From Flavobacterium arcticum (lineage in GTDB: Bacteria; Bacteroidota; Bacteroidia; Flavobacteriales; Flavobacteriaceae), in NCBI RefSeq assembly GCF_003344925.1, contig NZ_CP031188.1, positions 2,711,001 to 2,775,000 on the forward strand: 64,000 nucleotides of DNA, read 5' to 3'. Under the pieces are notes generated by a model. It had not been told where the DNA came from, made no database searches, and worked only from the letters and a program-made list of their open reading frames with translations. The translations under genes and the position numbers were made by a program. Shown here piece after piece: positions 1 through 8,433 of the stretch (its first letter is position 1; each line of letters opens with the position of its first letter).

Positions 1-609
1 CTCCCCACTATAGTACATGTATTTATATTTACGGGAATGTTTATCTTGGTAGGTGCATTACGCTCTAATAGTAGTGTAGCTTTATTATCACTCATTACAT
101 TTATTGCCTGCTCAGTAGTAACCTTTCTAATCCCCCCTACTTTCAGTTTCTCCAGCATCTCAGAATATATTTATGGTAATTATTCAAGCTTCCGAAACAT
201 TAATAGAATACTCATGCGGTTCTTTAGCTTTATTCATGTAGATGATATCCGTACTAGCTACACCAATACTTCTTATATAAAAGAGGGTGATTTAACATTG
301 TTTTTTTCTGATAATGGTGTTAGAGTTATGCGATTTATTGCTTTTGCTTACACATATCATTACCTCAATTGGTTTTCTAAGACCTCAATTATACAGTGGC
401 ACAATACAAAAAAAAGAAACCTAATTTTTATTATTGCAATCTGGATAATTTCTGTTTTACTGTACCTTTACAACTATAAAACGGGGTTAAAATGGCTTTA
501 CATATTAAGTCTTGGTCATGTATTACTCGAATTCCCTTTAAACTTTAGGAGCTTTATAGAAGTAAAGAAACAAGTATCTTTAAAAATATTTAATTACAAA
601 CAATCGTAA
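1..609 (+). CDS. Partial membrane protein of unknown function (5' end outside window)
   Basis: The reading frame is open to the first base of the window, so the ATG at 37 is probably internal and the gene begins upstream. The visible 200 or so residues are strongly hydrophobic, with about four membrane-spanning stretches separated by short polar loops. It lies 11 bases before the RNA methyltransferase gene and is likely co-transcribed with it. I do not recognise the family and assign no function; an integral inner-membrane protein is all the sequence supports. Confidence 0.6.
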   Translation, partial: LPTIVHVFIFTGMFILVGALRSNSSVALLSLITFIACSVVTFLIPPTFSFSSISEYIYGNYSSFRNINRILMRFFSFIHVDDIRTSYTNTSYIKEGDLTLFFSDNGVRVMRFIAFAYTYHYLNWFSKTSIIQWHNTKKRNLIFIIAIWIISVLLYLYNYKTGLKWLYILSLGHVLLEFPLNFRSFIEVKKQVSLKIFNYKQS

Positions 610-620
610 GAATAACTAAT

Positions 621-1415
621 TTGAAACAAATTACCAGTATACAAAATCCTTATATAAAACAACTTGTACAACTACAAGATAAAGCAAAAGCCCGCAAACA
701 ATCGGGTACTTTTTTAATAGAAGGGCAACGCGAAATTATGCTTGCCACAAAAGGTGGCTATGAAATAGAAACAGTACTATTTGTACCAGAGTTGCTAAGT
801 GAGGTAGAAGTAAGACAACTAGCAGGACGAACAGCAGAGTATATTGAAATATCGAAAGAAATATATCAAAAACTAGCCTACCGTGATACTACCGAAGGCG
901 TTATTGCTGTTGCAAAATCAAAGGAGCTTAGTCTTGGCACATTACAATTAGGCAAAAACCCGCTTGTTGTAGTAGCCGAAGCTCCCGAAAAACCTGGTAA
1001 TATAGGCGCATTACTACGTACTGCCGATGCTGCGGGTGTAGATGCCGTTATTATAGCCAACCCAAAAGGCGATTTATACAACCCTAATATAATACGCTCT
1101 AGCGTAGGGTGTTTATTTACTAACAATATTGCTACAGGCGCTACAGAAGAAGTTATTGACTACCTTAAAAGCAATGCTATAAATATTTACTGTGCTACAT
1201 TGCAAAACTCAACATCTTACCATGTTCAGGATTATACTCTACCTACTGCACTAGTAGTAGGTACAGAGGCAACAGGGCTAACACAAGAGTGGCGCGATGC
1301 GGCAAAGCAAAACATTATTATACCTATGCATGGCGAAATCGACTCAATGAATGTATCAGTAGCTGCGGCTATACTTATTTTTGAAGCAAAACGACAAAGA
1401 GGTTTTAATCTGTAA
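621..1415 (+). CDS. TrmH/SpoU-family RNA 2'-O-methyltransferase
   Basis: SPOUT-class methyltransferase, expected to transfer a methyl group from S-adenosylmethionine to a ribose 2'-OH of rRNA or tRNA in the cytoplasm. The N-terminal part (about 1-110) is the L30e-like substrate-binding domain. The knotted catalytic domain shows all three SpoU motifs: NIGALLRTADAAG at 127-139, GTEATG at 214-219, and IPMHGEIDSMNVSVAAA around 234-250. Length (264 aa) is normal. The start is a TTG at 621 placed right at the conserved N-terminus; there is no better ATG. The exact RNA target cannot be read from sequence. Confidence 0.93.
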   Translation: MKQITSIQNPYIKQLVQLQDKAKARKQSGTFLIEGQREIMLATKGGYEIETVLFVPELLSEVEVRQLAGRTAEYIEISKEIYQKLAYRDTTEGVIAVAKSKELSLGTLQLGKNPLVVVAEAPEKPGNIGALLRTADAAGVDAVIIANPKGDLYNPNIIRSSVGCLFTNNIATGATEEVIDYLKSNAINIYCATLQNSTSYHVQDYTLPTALVVGTEATGLTQEWRDAAKQNIIIPMHGEIDSMNVSVAAAILIFEAKRQRGFNL

Positions 1416-1438
1416 AAAGTATTAAATAGTACAGCAGT

Positions 1439-1966
1439 ATGCAATCTAAATTATTCTTCTTTTTTCTTATCCTTTTAACACTATCAGCATACTCCCAAAA
1501 AAATGAGGGTATTAATTGGGTTGAAGCGAGTATAAACGAAAAAATAAAACTCGCAATAACTATTACTGAATTTGAAAATAGATACAAAAAAGCCGATAGT
1601 ATAATAGATGTCATTGTAGATACCTGCCCTGACTTAAATACTGTAGCTACTCAATATTATTACTATAAAGGAATATGTTTCGAAAAAAAGAATGAGATGC
1701 TCAAGTTCAGAAGCATCGATTTTTCGGTGCGAAAGCGAATGTATTTTGCTATAGATGATGACTGGTTTGACCATAGCACTACCGTTAATAGCTTTGAACG
1801 CTCTTTCCCTGAGCAATCACAATACATAGAAGATTATTATGACGAAGAACGCGGTATAGAATTTGAAAGAATAATTATTTTCCCTCGAGATTTAGCCGAA
1901 CAATATGAATGGGATTTTTATTTTAAAGATAATAAACTGCATTCCATTATTTTTACCTGCGATTAA
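1439..1966 (+). CDS. Small exported protein of unknown function
   Basis: A 175-residue protein with a clear N-terminal signal peptide: positively charged start, a hydrophobic run, and a likely cleavage near residue 19 (AYSQK). The mature part is acidic, rich in Tyr, Asp and Glu, without cysteine clusters or a catalytic motif that I recognise. The stop codon overlaps the start of the cupin gene by one base (TAATG), so the two are probably translationally coupled. Periplasmic location is inferred from the signal peptide; the function is unknown. Confidence 0.65.
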   Translation: MQSKLFFFFLILLTLSAYSQKNEGINWVEASINEKIKLAITITEFENRYKKADSIIDVIVDTCPDLNTVATQYYYYKGICFEKKNEMLKFRSIDFSVRKRMYFAIDDDWFDHSTTVNSFERSFPEQSQYIEDYYDEERGIEFERIIIFPRDLAEQYEWDFYFKDNKLHSIIFTCD

Positions 1967-2511
1967 TGACTAAATCAAAAACATATTACAATCCTGTAAA
2001 TGGTGAATATACTAAGATACTAGAAAGTTCGGCAACAACAGGAGGTAACTATTCATTACTAGAAGTATGCCTAAAACCTGGTGGCGGCAACCCTATGCAT
2101 TATCATACTCGGTTTACAGAAGAGTTTATAGCAGTACAAGGTACACTAAGCTTAGGGTACAATAAAGAGATATTACATTTACAATCAGGAGAGTCAAAAC
2201 TAGTACCCATAGGTGCAGTACATCGGTTTTTTAATGCTTCAAGTGAAGATATCATTTTTCGTATCATACTACGAAATGGGCAAGAAGATTTTGAAAATTT
2301 TATAAAAGTTCTCTTTGGGCTTGTTCAGGATAGGCGAACCACAAAAGGACAAATCCCTAAAAATATTTTTCATGCTGCTTTATTACTAAAATGGGGCGAT
2401 ACTCATTTAAAAAATCCATTTTTTTATTTACTCACTCCATTTTCCAACGGTATATATCAACTGGCAATAAGGCGAGGTATTGACAAAAAGTTACTCAAAC
2501 AATATGGCTGA
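1966..2511 (+). CDS. Cupin-domain protein
   Basis: A single-domain cupin of 181 aa. The first cupin motif supplies metal ligands His45, His47 and Glu52/53, followed by a glycine turn; the second supplies His86 in the context GAVHRF. These four positions are the normal metal-binding set. The C-terminal 80 residues are helical and include a hydrophobic stretch (FFYLLTPF) not typical of the minimal cupin fold. No signal peptide. It overlaps the preceding gene by one base. Substrate is unknown; cupins range from dioxygenases and isomerases to simple binding proteins. Confidence 0.8.
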   Translation: MTKSKTYYNPVNGEYTKILESSATTGGNYSLLEVCLKPGGGNPMHYHTRFTEEFIAVQGTLSLGYNKEILHLQSGESKLVPIGAVHRFFNASSEDIIFRIILRNGQEDFENFIKVLFGLVQDRRTTKGQIPKNIFHAALLLKWGDTHLKNPFFYLLTPFSNGIYQLAIRRGIDKKLLKQYG

Positions 2512-2571
2512 TTTATAGTAGTGATATAACCCTCATATAGTCTATAATTAGGTAATACAACAATAAATCAA

Positions 2572-2579
2572 TAAATTTG
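2572..2579 (+). promoter_or_regulatory. Predicted -7 box of the ArsR gene promoter
   Basis: TAAATTTG matches the Bacteroidota -7 consensus TAnnTTTG exactly and lies 17 bases before the ArsR start codon. No clear -33 TTTG was found at the usual distance. Confidence 0.5.
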
Positions 2580-2596
2580 CATTTTTCAATATAATT

Positions 2597-2869
2597 ATGA
2601 AATCTAAAGATATAGAGCGCATTTCTAAAGCATTAAGCGACCCTAATCGCTTAAAAATATTACAAGAAGTAAAACGCAACAACTGGATGCAGTGTGCTGA
2701 TATTTGCGAGATTATAAATCTTGCACAACCTTCTATTTCCCATCACATAAAACAATTAACGGATGCAGAGCTACTTCTCTCTGAAAAAGAAGGTCGCTGT
2801 ATAAAATATACTATAAACGAAGAGGTAATTACCGAATATATTGATTTTTTGAAGTCACTGAAAAGTTAA
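2597..2869 (+). CDS. ArsR/SmtB-family transcriptional repressor
   Basis: A 90-residue winged-helix DNA-binding protein. The N-terminus ISKALSDPNRLKIL is the typical ArsR opening, the recognition helix lies in AQPSISHHIKQL (about 53-64), and the wing is KEGRCIKYTI. A C-x3-C pair (QCADICEI, about 36-41) sits where classical ArsR proteins have their ELCVCDL thiol motif, so it may sense a metal(loid) or a thiol-reactive signal; this is inference. The gene lies 109 bases before a short-chain dehydrogenase with an inverted-repeat region between them, suggesting that it controls that gene and perhaps itself. Confidence 0.85.
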   Translation: MKSKDIERISKALSDPNRLKILQEVKRNNWMQCADICEIINLAQPSISHHIKQLTDAELLLSEKEGRCIKYTINEEVITEYIDFLKSLKS

Positions 2870-2913
2870 AAATATATTTAAATATATAAATACATTAATT
2901 TATTTTATTGTAA

Positions 2914-2944
2914 TATTGTACTGTAATTATATACAATAATTACA
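2914..2944. promoter_or_regulatory. Overlapping inverted repeats, possible ArsR operator
   Basis: Two overlapping inverted repeats occur in the AT-rich gap before the dehydrogenase gene: TGTAATTAT (2922-2930) with ATAATTACA (2936-2944), and TATTGTA (2914-2920) with TACAATA (2932-2938). Dyads of this type upstream of a gene next to an ArsR repressor are typical operators. The low complexity of the region weakens the call. Confidence 0.45.
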
Positions 2945-2978
2945 TTTAAAAATATTTATAAATTTAAATATATCAATA

Positions 2979-3728
2979 ATGAATTTAAAATTAGACGGAA
3001 AAGTAGCTGTTGTAACAGGGGCTTCAAAAGGAATTGGTAGCGCAATTGCCAAAAGTCTTGCAGCAGCAGGAGCAGCTGTAGCTGTAAACTATGCTAACAG
3101 TAAAGAAGGTGCTAACATAGTTGTCAATCAAATTATTGCCGATGGTGGTAAAGCATTTGCCGTTCAGGGTGATGTATCTAATCAAGAAGATGTAATCCGT
3201 ATTTTTGAAGAAACTAAAAAAGCATTGGGCGGGGTGGACATATTAGTAAATAATGCAGGTGTTTATAAGTTTTTAGCTCTTGAAGAAATTACATCAGAAG
3301 AACTATATACTCAGTTTAACATCAATGTACTTGGATCATTACTTGCTGCCAAAGAAGCTGTAAAACATTTCCCTGAAAGCGGTGGAAACATCATCAATAT
3401 CAGCTCTGTAGTAAGTACAGCTCCAACTGCAAACTCTAGTATATATTCAGGAACAAAAGGAGCTATAGACACTATTACCAAAGCACTTGCTATAGAACTT
3501 GCACCAAAAAACATCCGTGTAAACGCTATTGCCCCAGGGCTAGTACAAACTGAAGGTACAGAAACTGCAGGTATTAAAGGTAGCGAACTTGAAGCAAGTA
3601 TAATAAGCACTACTCCACTGGCGCGCGCAGGGCAGCCTAATGATATAGCTCGTGTAGCTGTTTTCCTTGCTTCAGAAGATTCTGCATGGGTAACAGGAGA
3701 AATAATAACGGCTTCGGGAGGACTATAA
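2979..3728 (+). CDS. Short-chain dehydrogenase/reductase, 3-oxoacyl-ACP-reductase-like
   Basis: Classical SDR of 249 aa, NAD(P)(H)-dependent, acting on a carbonyl or hydroxyl group in the cytoplasm. It has the cofactor motif TGASKGIG (13-20), NNAG (91-94), and the catalytic set Asn115, Ser142/143, Tyr156 and Lys160 (YSGTK). The arrangement is closest to the FabG-like group, but it stands alone with an ArsR regulator and not with fatty-acid synthesis genes, so a housekeeping FabG role is unlikely. A bidirectional hairpin follows at 3747-3783. The substrate is unknown. Confidence 0.88.
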   Translation: MNLKLDGKVAVVTGASKGIGSAIAKSLAAAGAAVAVNYANSKEGANIVVNQIIADGGKAFAVQGDVSNQEDVIRIFEETKKALGGVDILVNNAGVYKFLALEEITSEELYTQFNINVLGSLLAAKEAVKHFPESGGNIINISSVVSTAPTANSSIYSGTKGAIDTITKALAIELAPKNIRVNAIAPGLVQTEGTETAGIKGSELEASIISTTPLARAGQPNDIARVAVFLASEDSAWVTGEIITASGGL

Positions 3729-3746
3729 TTGCAATTTTTTATATCG

Positions 3747-3783
3747 AAAAAAGCGGATAGGTATATACCTGTCCGCTTTTTTA
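3747..3783. terminator. Rho-independent terminator after the dehydrogenase gene
   Basis: A long hairpin with 11-base arms AAAAAAGCGGA / TCCGCTTTTTT and an inner palindrome AGGTATATACCT, ending in a T-run. Confidence 0.85.
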
Positions 3784-3812
3784 TTTTATCATAATAATAA
3801 CGGCTAGTGTTA

Positions 3813-3843
3813 TTGTTAATCATAAATCTTTTACATAACTTTA
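3813..3843 (+). promoter_or_regulatory. Predicted promoter of the (p)ppGpp synthetase/hydrolase gene
   Basis: TTG at 3813-3815, a 20-base spacer and TAACTTTA at 3836-3843 (7 of 8 matches to TAnnTTTG), 12 bases before the start codon. Confidence 0.5.
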
Positions 3844-3855
3844 GACTATTGAACC

Positions 3856-6081
3856 ATGAATATGACAACAATAGATCTTGAGCAGGAAAATAAGGCAATA
3901 GCCAAAGAATATAAGGAGTTACTCCGCATTAGTTACCAAACACTTAGTGTAGACGACAAAAAGCTAATTCGAAAAGCTTTTGACGTTGCTGTAGATGCGC
4001 ATAAAGACCAACGCAGGAAATCGGGAGAAGCCTATATCTTCCATCCTATTGCTGTGGCTAAAATTGTAGCTTCAGAAATTGGTCTTGGAGCAACCTCTAT
4101 AGCTGCCGCCCTACTACATGATGTAGTAGAAGATACAGATATTACTGTTGAAGATATCGAGCAAATGTTTAATCCTAAAATAGCTAAAATTGTAGAAGGG
4201 TTAACTAAAATTGCCAAGGTAAAAACAGATAAGGAAATATCGATGCAGGCAGAGAATTTCCGTAAAATGTTGCTTACCCTAAATGATGATGTAAGGGTTA
4301 TACTCATAAAAATAGCCGACAGGTTGCATAATATGCAAACGATGGAATCTATGGTAGATTATAAGCAAGCCAAGATAGCATCAGAAACATTATATATTTA
4401 TGCACCTCTAGCACACCGATTGGGGCTTTATAACATAAAAAATCAACTTGAAGATCTGGGGCTTAAATATACTGAACCAGCTGTTTATGACAGTATATTT
4501 AGCAAAATGAAAGAGAGTAAAGAAGAGCAAGATGCTTACATTAAATCTATTTCAGACGTGCTTAAAAGTTCTCTTAATAGCGAAGGTATAGAATATGTTA
4601 TAAAAGGGCGCCCAAAATCTATATACTCCATACGCCGTAAAATGCTTAACCAAGGCGTTAGCTTTGACGAGGTGTACGATAAATTTGCGCTACGTATTAT
4701 CTATAAAGCTAACCAGCAGGAAGAAAAATTTCTTGCATGGAAGATATACTCTATAGTTACAGATCATTACCGCCCTAGCCCTAGCAGGCTTAGGGATTGG
4801 ATATCATCGCCAAAATCTACTGGATATGAGGCACTCCACATAACAGTAATGGGACCTAAAGGACGTTGGGTAGAAATACAAGTTCGTAGTGAACGAATGG
4901 ATGAAATAGCCGAAAAAGGGTATGCTGCACACTATAAATACAAACAGGGCAATAGCGAAGAACACGGGCTCGAAACATGGTTAAACCTTTTAAAGGAAGC
5001 CTTAGAAAATACATCGAGTAATGCTGTAGATTTTGTAGAAGACTTTAAGCTAAACCTTTACGCCAAAGAAATTTATGTATTTACGCCAAAGGGCGAAATT
5101 AAATCGTTACCTAAAGGAGCAACCTCACTTGATTTTGCTTTTAGCATTCACTCAGAAATAGGAATACACACCCGCGGAACTCGTGTAAACGGTAAACTAG
5201 TACCGCTTAATCATGTACTTAACAGTGGCGACCAAGTAGAGGTTATTACATCGTCAAACCAAAAACCGAGCCCCCACTGGCTAGAATATGTTACTACATC
5301 GCGAGCGCGAAATAAAATTAAAAATGTACTAAACGAAAGCACTAAAAAAATTGCCGAAGAAGGTAAAGAGCTACTTACTAGAAAACTACGTCACTTAAAA
5401 GTTACTCTTAATGAAACGACAGTAAACGAGCTAGTAAGCTATTTTAAACTAAAAACAAGTCTAGATCTTTTTTATCGTGTAGGTGTAGGTACTATAGATA
5501 ATCAGCAATTAAAAGATTTTGCTGCAATGAAGAGCAACACGTTAATGAACTTCTTTAAGAACAAAATTAAGCGTGCGCCAAATGTACCACAAGAACAAAT
5601 ACATAAAGAAGAAATAAGTCGTAATTATGACCTACTTGTATTTGGTAAAAACGAAGACAAACTAGATTATAAACTCTCGAGCTGCTGTAACCCTATACCA
5701 GGTGATACTGTTTTTGGGTTTATTACTATAAATGAAGGTATTAAAGTACATAAAAAAGATTGCCCAAATGCCATCAGGTTACAGTCTAACTATGCTTACC
5801 GTATAATAACTGCAAAATGGATAGACTCTTCACAAGAAGAATTTAAAGCTACGCTAAAAATTACAGGTATGGACATTTTAGGACTTACTAATGAGCTTAC
5901 TAAAGTAGTATCTAACATTATGCATGTAAACATACAAAGCATATCGCTTAATGGTAATGCAGGTGTATTTAACGGGCAACTAACAGTAATAGTACAAAAC
6001 AACACTATTTTAAAGAAATTGATTGACAATATCAAAAAAATAGATGGAGTAGATAAGGTAACACGAGTTTCGAACAATTAA
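3856..6081 (+). CDS. Bifunctional (p)ppGpp synthetase/hydrolase (RelA/SpoT homologue)
   Basis: Long Rel enzyme of 741 aa that makes and degrades the stringent-response alarmone. Domains in order: HD hydrolase with His49, His63 and the HD pair His88-Asp89 (LLHDVVEDT) intact; synthetase with GRPKSIYSIRRKM and the YEALH...EIQVRSERM region; TGS domain (EIYVFTPKGEIKSLPKGA); a conserved-cysteine region (SSCCNPIPGD); and a C-terminal ACT domain. The intact HD site indicates a SpoT/Rel-type bifunctional protein rather than a synthesis-only RelA. It is the only long Rel gene in the window. Start at ATG 3856; the ATG at 3862 is an alternative. Confidence 0.95.
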   Translation: MNMTTIDLEQENKAIAKEYKELLRISYQTLSVDDKKLIRKAFDVAVDAHKDQRRKSGEAYIFHPIAVAKIVASEIGLGATSIAAALLHDVVEDTDITVEDIEQMFNPKIAKIVEGLTKIAKVKTDKEISMQAENFRKMLLTLNDDVRVILIKIADRLHNMQTMESMVDYKQAKIASETLYIYAPLAHRLGLYNIKNQLEDLGLKYTEPAVYDSIFSKMKESKEEQDAYIKSISDVLKSSLNSEGIEYVIKGRPKSIYSIRRKMLNQGVSFDEVYDKFALRIIYKANQQEEKFLAWKIYSIVTDHYRPSPSRLRDWISSPKSTGYEALHITVMGPKGRWVEIQVRSERMDEIAEKGYAAHYKYKQGNSEEHGLETWLNLLKEALENTSSNAVDFVEDFKLNLYAKEIYVFTPKGEIKSLPKGATSLDFAFSIHSEIGIHTRGTRVNGKLVPLNHVLNSGDQVEVITSSNQKPSPHWLEYVTTSRARNKIKNVLNESTKKIAEEGKELLTRKLRHLKVTLNETTVNELVSYFKLKTSLDLFYRVGVGTIDNQQLKDFAAMKSNTLMNFFKNKIKRAPNVPQEQIHKEEISRNYDLLVFGKNEDKLDYKLSSCCNPIPGDTVFGFITINEGIKVHKKDCPNAIRLQSNYAYRIITAKWIDSSQEEFKATLKITGMDILGLTNELTKVVSNIMHVNIQSISLNGNAGVFNGQLTVIVQNNTILKKLIDNIKKIDGVDKVTRVSNN

Positions 6082-6087
6082 AAATAT

Positions 6088-6414
6088 ATGAATAAAGAGT
6101 CTGTCATTTATTTTAAAGACTATGGGTTTGTTTATGTATATAAAAATATTAACCGATTATTTGCATGGAATCGCATTACAAAAATAATTGCTTATAAAGT
6201 AGACTTGTTGACTATTGATGATATAAAGCTTGAAATTTGGGATAGTGATGGAGGGATTACAATTAGTGAAGAGCATGGTTCATGGAAAAATTTTACAGAA
6301 AAAATATTAAATCAATATCCTGAAATTGATAATGAATGGTACTCTAAAATAGTAACACTTCCTTTTCTGAGAAACGAAACAATACTATACCAAAGAGTTA
6401 TTAAGCCAAACTAA
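6088..6414 (+). CDS. Hypothetical protein
   Basis: A 108-residue soluble protein beginning 6 bases after the (p)ppGpp enzyme stop codon, so probably in the same transcript. It has no signal peptide or membrane segment and is rich in aromatic residues, with several Trp (FAWNRIT, EIWDSDGG, SWKNF, NEWYSK). This resembles small Bacteroidota proteins of unknown function; I do not recognise a named domain. The uninterrupted frame and tight spacing support a real gene. Confidence 0.6.
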   Translation: MNKESVIYFKDYGFVYVYKNINRLFAWNRITKIIAYKVDLLTIDDIKLEIWDSDGGITISEEHGSWKNFTEKILNQYPEIDNEWYSKIVTLPFLRNETILYQRVIKPN

Positions 6415-6416
6415 AC

Positions 6417-6446
6417 TTTAACTTCAAAAAAATTAGATTATCTTTG
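6417..6446 (+). promoter_or_regulatory. Predicted promoter of the fur-like gene
   Basis: TTTA at 6417-6420, an 18-base spacer, and a perfect -7 box TATCTTTG at 6439-6446, followed 21 bases later by the start codon. Confidence 0.65.
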
Positions 6447-6467
6447 CACTTTGACACCTATTAATAT

Positions 6468-6923
6468 ATGGATAACAATAAAAATCAGGATATTGTAAAA
6501 AATGTCTTCACTAAATTTCTAGAAGATAAAGGGCATAGAAAAACGCCCGAGCGTTATGCTATACTTCAAGAGATATACGACAATCATGAACATTTTGATA
6601 TTGAGTCGTTGTACATAAAAATGAAAAATAAAAACTACCGTGTTAGCCGTGCAACACTATATAACACTATAGAGTTGTTATTAGATTGTGGCTTGGTAAG
6701 AAGACATCAATTTGGACAAAACCAATCGCACTACGAGAAATCATATTTTGATAAGCAGCACGATCATATTATAATGACTGATACTGGTGAGGTGATTGAG
6801 TTTTGCGACCCAAGAATACAGTCGATAAAAAAAACAATAGAAGAAATTTTTGGTATCGAGATACACAACCACTCTTTGTACCTTTACGGAAATAAAAAAC
6901 AAGAACCTGCCACAGAAAGTTAA
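6468..6923 (+). CDS. Fur-family transcriptional regulator
   Basis: A 151-residue Fur-type repressor: N-terminal winged helix ([17 protein letters not shown]; recognition helix in [12 protein letters not shown]) and C-terminal dimerisation domain with the His-rich stretch [17 protein letters not shown]. The two CxxC pairs that bind structural zinc in many Fur and PerR proteins are absent; the usual first pair is replaced by TDT. The regulatory histidines are kept, so metal sensing is plausible without structural zinc. It stands alone with its own promoter, 103 bases before purA. Which metal or peroxide signal it senses cannot be decided here. Confidence 0.88.
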   Translation: MDNNKNQDIVKNVFTKFLEDKGHRKTPERYAILQEIYDNHEHFDIESLYIKMKNKNYRVSRATLYNTIELLLDCGLVRRHQFGQNQSHYEKSYFDKQHDHIIMTDTGEVIEFCDPRIQSIKKTIEEIFGIEIHNHSLYLYGNKKQEPATES

Positions 6924-6950
6924 ACAACTGTGGCAAATTGCAATAACGCA

Positions 6951-6977
6951 AACCAACCCTGCAAAGGATTGGTTTTT
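6951..6977 (+). terminator. Probable terminator after the fur-like gene
   Basis: Inverted repeat AACCAACCCT / AGGATTGGTT with one mismatch, loop GCAA, followed by TTTTTG. Confidence 0.6.
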
Positions 6978-7026
6978 GTTTTTAGAATGAAACAATAACT
7001 ACATATAAACAAACAACTATACAGGA

Positions 7027-8298
7027 ATGACAGTAGATTTACTACTCGGACTACAATGGGGAGACGAAGGCAAAGGAAAAATTGTTGACGTACTTACTGC
7101 TAAATATGATATTATTGCCCGTTTTCAAGGAGGTCCAAATGCAGGACACACACTTGAATTTGACGGTATAAAACATGTATTACGTACTATACCATCGGGT
7201 ATTTTTCATGAAAAATCGATAAATATTATTGGTAACGGGGTTGTAATGGATCCTGTGGTTTTCCAAAAAGAATTAGAAGGGCTTGAAAAATTTAATATCG
7301 ACATTAAGTCAAGATTACTTATTTCAAGAAAAGCACACCTTATATTACCTACACACCGTTTACTTGATGCTGCATCAGAAGCATCTAAAGGTAAAGCCAA
7401 AATTGGTTCTACTCTAAAAGGTATAGGTCCTACTTATATGGATAAAACTGGTAGAAACGGTATTCGTGTAGGCGATATTGAACTAGCTGATTTTGAAGAG
7501 CGCTACAGAGCACTGGCAGACAAACATCAATCGATGATTGCTTTTTATGATGTAGACTTACAATACAACCTTAAAGAGCTAGAAGAAGAGTTTTTTACCG
7601 CTATAAAAGCCTTAAAAGAACTTACTTTTATAGACAGTGAAGAATACCTTAATAGTGCCATGAAGTCAGGTAAAACTATACTTGCCGAAGGTGCACAAGG
7701 TTCGTTACTAGATATTGATTTTGGTACATATCCATTTGTAACTTCATCTACCACTACTGCTGCAGGAGCCTGTACAGGTCTTGGTATTGCCCCAAACAGG
7801 GTAAAAGAAGTATTTGGTATATTTAAGGCATATACTACTCGTGTGGGTAGTGGCCCCTTCCCTACTGAGCTTTTTAATGAAGTTGGTGCTACTATGGCTA
7901 AAGTGGGTAATGAGTTTGGAGCTGTTACAGGGCGTGCAAGACGTTGCGGATGGCTAGATCTTGTTGCCTTAAAATATGCTGTGCAAGTTAACGGTGTTAC
8001 CCAACTGTATATGATGAAAGGTGATGTACTTAGTGGTTTTGATACACTAAAAGTATGTACTGCTTATGAATATAAAGGTGAAAAAATAGACCATTTACCT
8101 TATAACATAGAGCCCGAGAATGTAACTCCGGTATATGTAGAGAAAAAAGGCTGGGCTGCTGACCTGACAGGAATGAGTACTTATGATGAACTTCCTGCTG
8201 AGTTTAAAGAATATATCGCATTTATTGAAAAAGAACTAGAAGTACCAATAAAAGTAATATCTGTTGGTCCTGATAGGAAACAAACAATAGTCAAGTAA
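7027..8298 (+). CDS. purA: Adenylosuccinate synthetase
   Basis: Catalyses GTP-dependent condensation of IMP and aspartate, the first committed step of AMP synthesis. The N-terminal P-loop-like motif QWGDEGKGK (about 10-18) is perfect, followed by NAGHT, GIGPTYMDK and the aspartate-binding GAVTGRARRCGWLD region near the C-terminal third. Length (423 aa) is normal for the family and the start is fixed by the conserved first residues. A strong terminator follows at 8301-8336, so it is probably a single-gene unit. Confidence 0.97.
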   Translation: MTVDLLLGLQWGDEGKGKIVDVLTAKYDIIARFQGGPNAGHTLEFDGIKHVLRTIPSGIFHEKSINIIGNGVVMDPVVFQKELEGLEKFNIDIKSRLLISRKAHLILPTHRLLDAASEASKGKAKIGSTLKGIGPTYMDKTGRNGIRVGDIELADFEERYRALADKHQSMIAFYDVDLQYNLKELEEEFFTAIKALKELTFIDSEEYLNSAMKSGKTILAEGAQGSLLDIDFGTYPFVTSSTTTAAGACTGLGIAPNRVKEVFGIFKAYTTRVGSGPFPTELFNEVGATMAKVGNEFGAVTGRARRCGWLDLVALKYAVQVNGVTQLYMMKGDVLSGFDTLKVCTAYEYKGEKIDHLPYNIEPENVTPVYVEKKGWAADLTGMSTYDELPAEFKEYIAFIEKELEVPIKVISVGPDRKQTIVK

Positions 8299-8300
8299 TC

Positions 8301-8336
8301 AAAAAAAACGCTTTGGAGTCTCAAAGCGTTTTTTTT
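8301..8336. terminator. Rho-independent terminator after purA
   Basis: A 15-base perfect stem AAAAAAAACGCTTTG / CAAAGCGTTTTTTTT around a six-base loop, with a U-tract on the plus-strand transcript. Confidence 0.92.
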
Positions 8337-8408
8337 ATGTAATTTTTTGAGCGTCATTTCGTTTATTATTAGCTATAAGCAATACAACCCATTGTAATGT
8401 ATTTTATG

Positions 8409-8416
8409 TAAATTTG
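8409..8416 (+). promoter_or_regulatory. Predicted -7 box of the OstA-like gene
   Basis: TAAATTTG, a perfect match to TAnnTTTG, 17 bases before the TTG start codon. No well-spaced -33 element was seen. Confidence 0.5.
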
Positions 8417-8433
8417 CAGCAAATTTTTATACT

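Noticed and set aside
878..1126. Long antisense frame inside the RNA methyltransferase gene
   Set aside because: It is the complementary shadow of a well-supported gene with conserved SpoU motifs; no independent features.
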